Shown piece after piece: positions 43,665 to 45,289 of a stretch of DNA of 45,289 bases. This DNA is from Actinomycetota bacterium. GTDB lineage: Bacteria > Actinomycetota > Acidimicrobiia > Acidimicrobiales > Ilumatobacteraceae. Every line of letters starts with the position of its first letter. Positions within the stretch are counted from its first letter, which is position 1. Location of the stretch: positions 1 through 45,289 of the forward strand of contig CANGIP010000016.1 in the NCBI GenBank assembly GCA_947454105.1. The letters run 5' to 3'. The position numbers and the translations under genes are program-made. A model generated the notes under the pieces. It ran no database searches, had not been told where the DNA came from, and saw only the letters and a list, made by a program, of their open reading frames with translations.

Positions 43665-44573
43665 TCAGGTGGACAATGAATCTCTGGCGACAACTAAATC
43701 GGCAATTCCGAGTGGATCGACTCCGCAACAGCCACCGATGAAGCGCGCCCCGAGATCAACCCAGCGGCGCACCGTCTCAACTGATGAAATCGAAATGGAG
43801 TCACCAGTCCAGCAACGGCCTACGGCGTCCCATTCACGACCATGATTTGGGTAGACAATCAACGGGATTCCCGACACGAGTTCGCTCATTGATTGCAACA
43901 ACGAATCGACGTAGCGCGGATGGGTGCAATTCATTCCGATCGCCACTAAATCGGCATATCCAGCGATTGACAGCACTGCTTTATCAACGGAATCCAATCC
44001 GTAGGTTTGACTTTCATCTGCGAAACCGAAACTGAACCACGCCGGCGGTGCTCCGAGCTCTTCAAGAATTTCGGCGATCAACAAGGCTTCATCGGCCAAC
44101 GGAATTGTTTCGATCGCAATCAGATCGGCACCCGAGTCGACGAGAATCGCCAACTTCTCACGGTGATAGTCCTCAACCAAATCCCATTCAACGCCGTAAC
44201 GGCCGTTGTACTCGCTGCCGTTTGCCAACGATGCACCAAATGGTCCAACCGAAGCAGCGACTGCGACGGCTGTTCCTTCGACAGCTCGTCGAGCAATCGT
44301 GGTCATCGACGCCAAAGCATCGCGCGATTCTTTTGCGGTCAAGCCAATTGACTCAAACTGTTTCGTTCCGCATTGATAACTCGCCGTCGCAATGATGTCG
44401 GCGCCTGCTTCAACAAACGACCGATGCGCTTGATCGAGCAACGCAGGATTATCAATCACGGTTTGTGCCGTCCACAACGGGCCGCTGATATCGGCACCTA
44501 AAAGTTCGAGCGCTGTCGAAAGCCCACCGTCGATCACCGTAAACGGATCACGAACAAATAGGTACTCGCTCAT
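43665..44573 (-). CDS. mmuM: Homocysteine S-methyltransferase family protein
   Basis: This 302-residue zinc enzyme transfers a methyl group to homocysteine, in known members from S-methylmethionine or a similar donor. The zinc ligands are seen as the Cys of AIGMNCTHP near residue 215 and the pair in [10 protein letters not shown] near 282-284. The N-terminus has [10 protein letters not shown], and TASYQCG follows. The folate- and cobalamin-binding domains of MetH are lacking. The start overlaps the hisF stop (ATGA), so the two are translated together. The donor is not established, so mmuM is a family-level name. Confidence 0.85.
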   Translation of the reverse strand: MSEYLFVRDPFTVIDGGLSTALELLGADISGPLWTAQTVIDNPALLDQAHRSFVEAGADIIATASYQCGTKQFESIGLTAKESRDALASMTTIARRAVEGTAVAVAASVGPFGASLANGSEYNGRYGVEWDLVEDYHREKLAILVDSGADLIAIETIPLADEALLIAEILEELGAPPAWFSFGFADESQTYGLDSVDKAVLSIAGYADLVAIGMNCTHPRYVDSLLQSMSELVSGIPLIVYPNHGREWDAVGRCWTGDSISISSVETVRRWVDLGARFIGGCCGVDPLGIADLVVARDSLST

Positions 44574-45289
44574 GATGCAGGTCGAACGATGATGCCCGCA
44601 TCAAGCATGCGTTGCTTCGCTTGGGCCACCGTGAATTCACCGAAGTGGAAAATTGATGCAGCCAGAACTGCGTCAGCGCCACCTTGAACAACTCCGTCCA
44701 CGAGGTGATCAAGGGTTCCGACACCACCCGATGCAATCACAGGTACACCAACTGCATCACTCACACGGCGCGTGAGATCAAGATCGAAACCTTCTTTGGT
44801 TCCGTCACGATCCATCGACGTCAAAAGAATTTCACCGGCACCAAGTTGGCTCGCGCGAGTTGCCCACTCAACAACATCAATACCGGTTGGTGTTCGACCC
44901 CCATGCAAGAAGACTTCGTAACCTTCGCGACCGTCAGACCAACGCTTCGCGTCAATGGCACATACGACGCATTGCGCACCAAATTCGGTAGCGATTTCGG
45001 TGATCAATTGCGGATTCTGTACCGCCGATGTATTGACGCTGACCTTGTCGGCCCCAGCGCGCAACATGCGACGTGCATCATCAACGCTGCGGATTCCCCC
45101 GCCCACCGTGAACGGAATGAATACTTGTTCAGCAGTTCGTGACACCACATCAACCATCGTCTCGCGTCCATCGCTCGATGCGGTGATGTCAAGAAAGACC
45201 AATTCGTCGGCACCTTCGGCGTCGTAACGCGAGGCCAACTCAACTGGGTCGCCAGCATCACGCAGGTTGACAAAGTTTGTGCCTTTCAC
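44570..45289 (-). CDS. hisF: Imidazole glycerol phosphate synthase cyclase subunit, 5' end missing
   Basis: HisF and HisH together form imidazole glycerol phosphate and AICAR. The frame is open to the window edge, and the first visible residues (K-G-T-N-F-V-N-L) correspond to about residue 18 of the family, so some 17 residues lie outside. The (beta/alpha)8 barrel shows [48 protein letters not shown] and VIASGGVGT, including the Asp of SMDRDGT used in catalysis. The other catalytic Asp (in CLDVK) is beyond the edge. It overlaps mmuM by four bases. Confidence 0.95.
   Translation of the reverse strand: MKGTNFVNLRDAGDPVELASRYDAEGADELVFLDITASSDGRETMVDVVSRTAEQVFIPFTVGGGIRSVDDARRMLRAGADKVSVNTSAVQNPQLITEIATEFGAQCVVCAIDAKRWSDGREGYEVFLHGGRTPTGIDVVEWATRASQLGAGEILLTSMDRDGTKEGFDLDLTRRVSDAVGVPVIASGGVGTLDHLVDGVVQGGADAVLAASIFHFGEFTVAQAKQRMLDAGIIVRPAS

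Overview
The window reads as a chromosomal segment of an actinomycete with a balanced base composition (about half G+C by eye). An uncultured member of class Acidimicrobiia is the best guess. This is inferred from the nrdR / LysM-protein / lexA arrangement known from Mycobacterium, an actinobacterial-type DapC, an F420-type (Ddn-like) oxidoreductase, a B12-dependent ribonucleotide reductase and an intermediate G+C content. Coding density is very high and most genes are housekeeping. I see no phage, insertion sequence, CRISPR array, rRNA or tRNA.

Layout. 1-1140: two tandem ferritin-like proteins, the first cut by the window edge, the second a Tat-exported lipoprotein. 1163-1526: the RNase P RNA gene rnpB, which appears to lack helix P18. 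1538-8136: a small unknown protein, a cytochrome P450, and a leftward run of M15 peptidase, CapA-like lipoprotein, EEP-family hydrolase and thymidine kinase. 8301-16680: mainly rightward genes (VWA protein, SDR, lipoprotein, acyl-CoA dehydrogenase, ArfB-like hydrolase, Ddn-like protein, zinc-finger SDR, patatin), interrupted by two leftward small unknown genes. A strong hairpin terminator separates this block from nrdJ.

16753-24252: DNA precursor and SOS block. It holds nrdJ (class II ribonucleotide reductase) behind a 521-bp upstream region with a DnaA-box-like cluster and a candidate NrdR box, a molybdopterin oxidoreductase, nrdR, a LysM membrane protein and divergent lexA. Two perfect and one near-perfect SOS boxes lie between the last two. 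This resembles the Mycobacterium nrdR-chiZ-lexA locus and suggests that DNA damage, division arrest and dNTP supply are controlled together.

24261-35445: a leftward gene train AIM24-terC-dnaG-rpoD-miaB-miaA-dapF-hflX-dapC-membrane protein. Gaps are at most 11 bp and many junctions are stop/start overlaps, so it is probably one long operon or a few nested ones joining primase, the principal sigma factor, tRNA hypermodification and lysine/peptidoglycan precursor synthesis. 35481-38186 is pyruvate phosphate dikinase, divergent by 27 bp from an M50 site-2-type protease. 39465-45289 is a leftward run hisF-mmuM-AKR-groES-hisI-trpE-ygfZ, in which three unrelated genes sit between hisF and hisI.

The most interesting non-coding signals are the DnaA-box-like cluster upstream of nrdJ, a hairpin burying the ribosome binding site and start codon of an SDR gene (9584-9618), the missing P18 in rnpB, the SOS operators, and two perfect inverted repeats (8243-8266 and 12171-12186) in divergent promoter regions. 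I did not find a clearly new multi-gene system. The best unexplained genes are the small pair at 11558-12156 and the zinc-finger SDR lacking its canonical catalytic tyrosine.
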